DNA from: Paracoccaceae bacterium
Lineage (GTDB): Bacteria > Pseudomonadota > Alphaproteobacteria > Rhodobacterales > Rhodobacteraceae
Direction: 5' to 3'
Length of the DNA stretch: 64,000 nucleotides
NCBI GenBank assembly: GCA_018607905.1
Contig: JABBAP010000039.1
Location: 17,231-81,230, forward strand
Shown: positions 62,322 to 64,000 of the stretch, piece after piece
Layout: the number at the start of each line of letters is the position of its first letter
Numbering within the stretch: position 1 is the stretch's first letter
The notes under the pieces: model-generated
Told to the model about the DNA's origin: nothing
Database searches by the model: none
The model's input: the letters and a program-made list of their open reading frames with translations, nothing else
Translations under genes and position numbers: made by a program

Positions 62322-62693
62322 TCAGATCGCGCCGAGCCATTTCAGCAGGGCAAAATAGACCACGCCAAACATCATCAGGTTCATCACCAAAACACCGAGC
62401 CAGTTGATGCGTTCGCGCGATTTATCACGGGCCACATTCACGCGGCCAAACGCTTTGCGCTGGTTGTTTAGAATGGCGTCAACGCGTTTGCGATCCACTT
62501 GTCCACGACGACGCGGATGGGCGGTGCGTTTTTGGGTTTCTTCCAAAAAGGCAACATCTTCGGCCACACCACGGGGCAAACGGCGGCCAGCGCGGCGCAG
62601 TTTTTGGGCAAGCGAGCCCTTTCGCGTGTTAAATTTGTCCGACACCATAGCGTCGATCTCGGCTTTTGCCGTCTCGATTACATCGTTACTCAC
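62322..62693 (-). CDS. Small basic protein with C-terminal membrane helix
   Basis: A 123-residue protein. The N-terminal ~90 residues are charged, helical and basic (SLAQKLRRAGRRLPRGVAEDVAFLEETQKR; KRVDAILNNQRKAFGRV). A single hydrophobic helix ends the chain (WLGVLVMNLMMFGVVYFALLKWLG), making it a tail-anchored inner-membrane protein. No family recognised. It converges on the pirin gene, three bases apart. Confidence 0.68.
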   Translation of the reverse strand: MSNDVIETAKAEIDAMVSDKFNTRKGSLAQKLRRAGRRLPRGVAEDVAFLEETQKRTAHPRRRGQVDRKRVDAILNNQRKAFGRVNVARDKSRERINWLGVLVMNLMMFGVVYFALLKWLGAI

Positions 62694-62769
62694 AGGTCAT
62701 ATCCCCCCAAAGGATGTCCCTTGGGTAAATGCTTCCTTAACGATTCTCAAGCTATTTGAACGCGTCTGG

Positions 62770-63096
62770 TTAAAGCTGTGACTTTTGCATCAGGTCTGGC
62801 GGTGCAAAAACGCGGCACGATATGTCTGCGGAAACGGATTTTGGATCAAACGTGATGGAGCCTGCGACCACGTCGCATCCTGTGGCGCGTTTGATGGCGT
62901 TTACGGCGGGGGCCATGTCATCTGTGATCGACTTCGAACCCATTCGGATGGCCACTGCGCTGCCGTTTTGTGCGAAAACGGCGTAATCGTTGCTGGCGGA
63001 TTTGATGATGTCGCCGCCCACCACGCGGTTTTGGGTGGGGAGTTGTGAACAGGCCGCCAAGGCGACGACCGTTAGTGTGAAAAAACCTGCTCTCAT
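62770..63096 (-). CDS. Small lipoprotein of unknown function
   Basis: A 108-residue protein. MRAGFFTLTVVALAACSQLP has a standard LAAC lipobox (Cys16). The mature ~90 residues (NDYAVFAQNGSAVAIRMGS, AVNAIKRATGCDVVAGSITFDP, VSADISC) hold two Cys residues that may pair in the periplasm. Its ribosome site falls in the arm of a hairpin (see 63100-63129). No family recognised. Confidence 0.7.
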   Translation of the reverse strand: MRAGFFTLTVVALAACSQLPTQNRVVGGDIIKSASNDYAVFAQNGSAVAIRMGSKSITDDMAPAVNAIKRATGCDVVAGSITFDPKSVSADISCRVFAPPDLMQKSQL

Positions 63097-63099
63097 TGT

Positions 63100-63129
63100 C
63101 TTGCCCTTTTTGTTTTTGATTGGGGCAAG
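63100..63129 (-). promoter_or_regulatory. 5'-UTR hairpin that can hide the ribosome site of the lipoprotein gene
   Basis: On the minus strand CTTGCCC (63129-63123) pairs with GGGCAAG (63106-63100), 7 bp, across an A-rich 16-base loop. The 3' arm includes the AAGGG that would serve as ribosome site just before the ATG at 63096, so folding could limit translation. There is no T run, so it is not a terminator. Confidence 0.4.
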
Positions 63130-63216
63130 GATGGACGGGTTTGGTTAATCTATCGGGGTGTTTAGGCCGATTGAATACGTTGGATTTAGGGTGAATTGGT
63201 AAGGCTGCGCGGGCGC

Positions 63217-63729
63217 TTACTTTTTCTTCACAAACTCGGTCAGGATGACGATACGCTGGCCCTCTACCCTGCCCTCGATGTGGGCGGGATTGTCTGTCAC
63301 GATGGAAATACCGCGCACAGCGGTGCCGCGTTTGGCGGTAAAGCCGCCGCCTTTGACGGGCAGGTCTTTGATCAGGACCACGTTGTCGCCTGTGTGCAGC
63401 GGGACGCCGTTGCTGTCACGGTGGCCTGTGTCGCGGATCACGCCCGCATCGGCCCACGCGCGGACCTCATCATCTAGGTAGAGCATATCGGAGAGGTCGC
63501 GGGCCCAGTCAAACGCGTCGAGGCGGGCGAGCATGCGGTAGGCGAGGACTTGGGTGGCGGGGTCTTCGGACCACATGGAGGACGACAGACAGCGCCAGTG
63601 GTTTGGGTCTGGCTCGGCAGTTTGTTGGGTGGTGCAGACCTCGCAGAGGTCGACGGTGTGTGGAGTTGGGGAGTGCGGGACTTGGTGTGGGGTTGTCGGA
63701 GTGGTGGCGGGGCAGAGGGCGCAGGTCAT
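63217..63729 (-). CDS. PhnA/YjdM-family zinc-ribbon protein
   Basis: A 170-residue protein. The N-terminus has a zinc-ribbon (CALCPATT; CEVCTTQQ) and the C-terminal domain is the PhnA fold: DSNGVPLHTGDNVVLIKDLPVKG, TAKRGTAVRGISI and HIEGRVEGQRIVILTEFVKK. The middle ~70 residues (WRCLSSSMWSEDPATQVLAYRML) are helical. The family name comes from an old association with phosphonate use, and its function is uncertain. Last typical chromosomal gene before an AT-rich stretch. Confidence 0.9.
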   Translation of the reverse strand: MTCALCPATTPTTPHQVPHSPTPHTVDLCEVCTTQQTAEPDPNHWRCLSSSMWSEDPATQVLAYRMLARLDAFDWARDLSDMLYLDDEVRAWADAGVIRDTGHRDSNGVPLHTGDNVVLIKDLPVKGGGFTAKRGTAVRGISIVTDNPAHIEGRVEGQRIVILTEFVKKK

Positions 63730-63947
63730 GTGGGGGCTTTCGGTGGCTGGTTGTGAAATTCCTAGCGGAATTTGAAAATACAGAAAAGATCAATATGTTT
63801 AGCGCGACTCCAACATACATCTATGGTTGATTATTCTAGTTTTATCTGCAGTCTTGAGATGAAACTGATTGGTAAGCGATATTTGATGACTGACATAGCT
63901 ATATTAAAACGCGAAAACTCTACTGCTAAGACGACGGAATTGACCCA

Positions 63948-64000
63948 TGAAGTGGTCCGGCAAAACTGGACAGCGTGCTAAGATGTATCCAACCTTGAAG
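63948..64000 (+). mobile_element. Possible left end of an IS3-type insertion sequence
   Basis: From 63948 the sequence reads TGAAGTGGTCCGGCAAAACT followed by GGACAGC, which looks like the terminal inverted repeat of IS3-family elements (TG... with a GGACA block), and an ATG follows at 63983. The right side is beyond the window, so neither transposase nor second repeat can be seen. The preceding ~200 bases (63740-63947) are AT-rich and hold no convincing gene. Confidence 0.35.

Noticed and set aside
63772..63981. 69-codon plus-strand frame in the AT-rich right end
   Set aside because: No ribosome site, no similarity, and it runs into the putative IS terminus.

Overview
The window looks like a chromosomal segment of a marine-type alphaproteobacterium, most likely family Rhodobacteraceae (Roseobacter group). 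The basis is the order ftsW-murG-murC-murB-ddl-ftsQ-ftsA-ftsZ-lpxC-bamD with two DUF2484 genes inside it, the FtsZ ending in [11 protein letters not shown], the CarD/7Fe-ferredoxin pair, the FAD hydroxylase/DUF2783 pair and the general gene repertoire. Base composition is moderate by eye. No tRNA, rRNA, CRISPR array or prophage was recognised.

Layout. 1-12.1 kb (minus strand): cell-wall and division (dcw) cluster, with lpxC behind an ftsZ terminator and its own candidate promoter, and three small membrane-protein genes between murC and murB. 12.3-19 kb: an orphan lipoprotein, then aromatic-compound genes (two FAD hydroxylases, a VOC/extradiol-like dioxygenase, a 2-hydroxychromene-2-carboxylate isomerase-like protein, DUF2783) around housekeeping carD and fdxA. 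19-34.5 kb: a Suv3-like RNA helicase coupled to an S4 protein, TPR, SCP2 and lysophospholipase-like proteins, a YodC-like protein with an RGG tail, EI24/nitroreductase/GNAT, a DUF1501/DUF1800 pair, a GST, a GH25 lysozyme-like lipoprotein, and an MscS channel coupled to a membrane 2Fe-2S protein. 34.5-37 kb: hpaI-hpaH-FAH, the lower part of a homoprotocatechuate-like meta pathway.

37.1-45.7 kb is the most structured part. A divergent catabolic block (flavin reductase, aldehyde dehydrogenase, luciferase-like monooxygenase, DUF1185, alpha/beta hydrolase and ThDP enzyme one way; LysR regulator and M20 deacylase the other way) is bracketed by a 34-bp perfect inverted repeat lying inside arrays of TGCCATAC/TGCATAC iterons. 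The gene set resembles the Rut pyrimidine-ring pathway in outline, but the substrate is unknown.

45.7-51.7 kb holds two Rieske oxygenases, an iron alcohol dehydrogenase and a fusion of a flavin reductase with a LysR-type effector-binding domain lacking its DNA-binding head. The fusion is translationally coupled (GTGA) to one Rieske oxygenase, which suggests a ligand-gated reductase partner. I regard this fusion and the bracketed block as the best candidates for undescribed biology.

51.8-64 kb: small membrane proteins and an Flp-like pilin, kynA, a cupin, bipA, a glutamate dehydrogenase, a very acidic envelope protein, a beta-hydroxyacid dehydrogenase, a reductive-dehalogenase-like Fe-S protein, a pirin, small proteins and phnA. 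After phnA the sequence becomes AT-rich and ends in what may be the left tip of an IS3-type insertion sequence.
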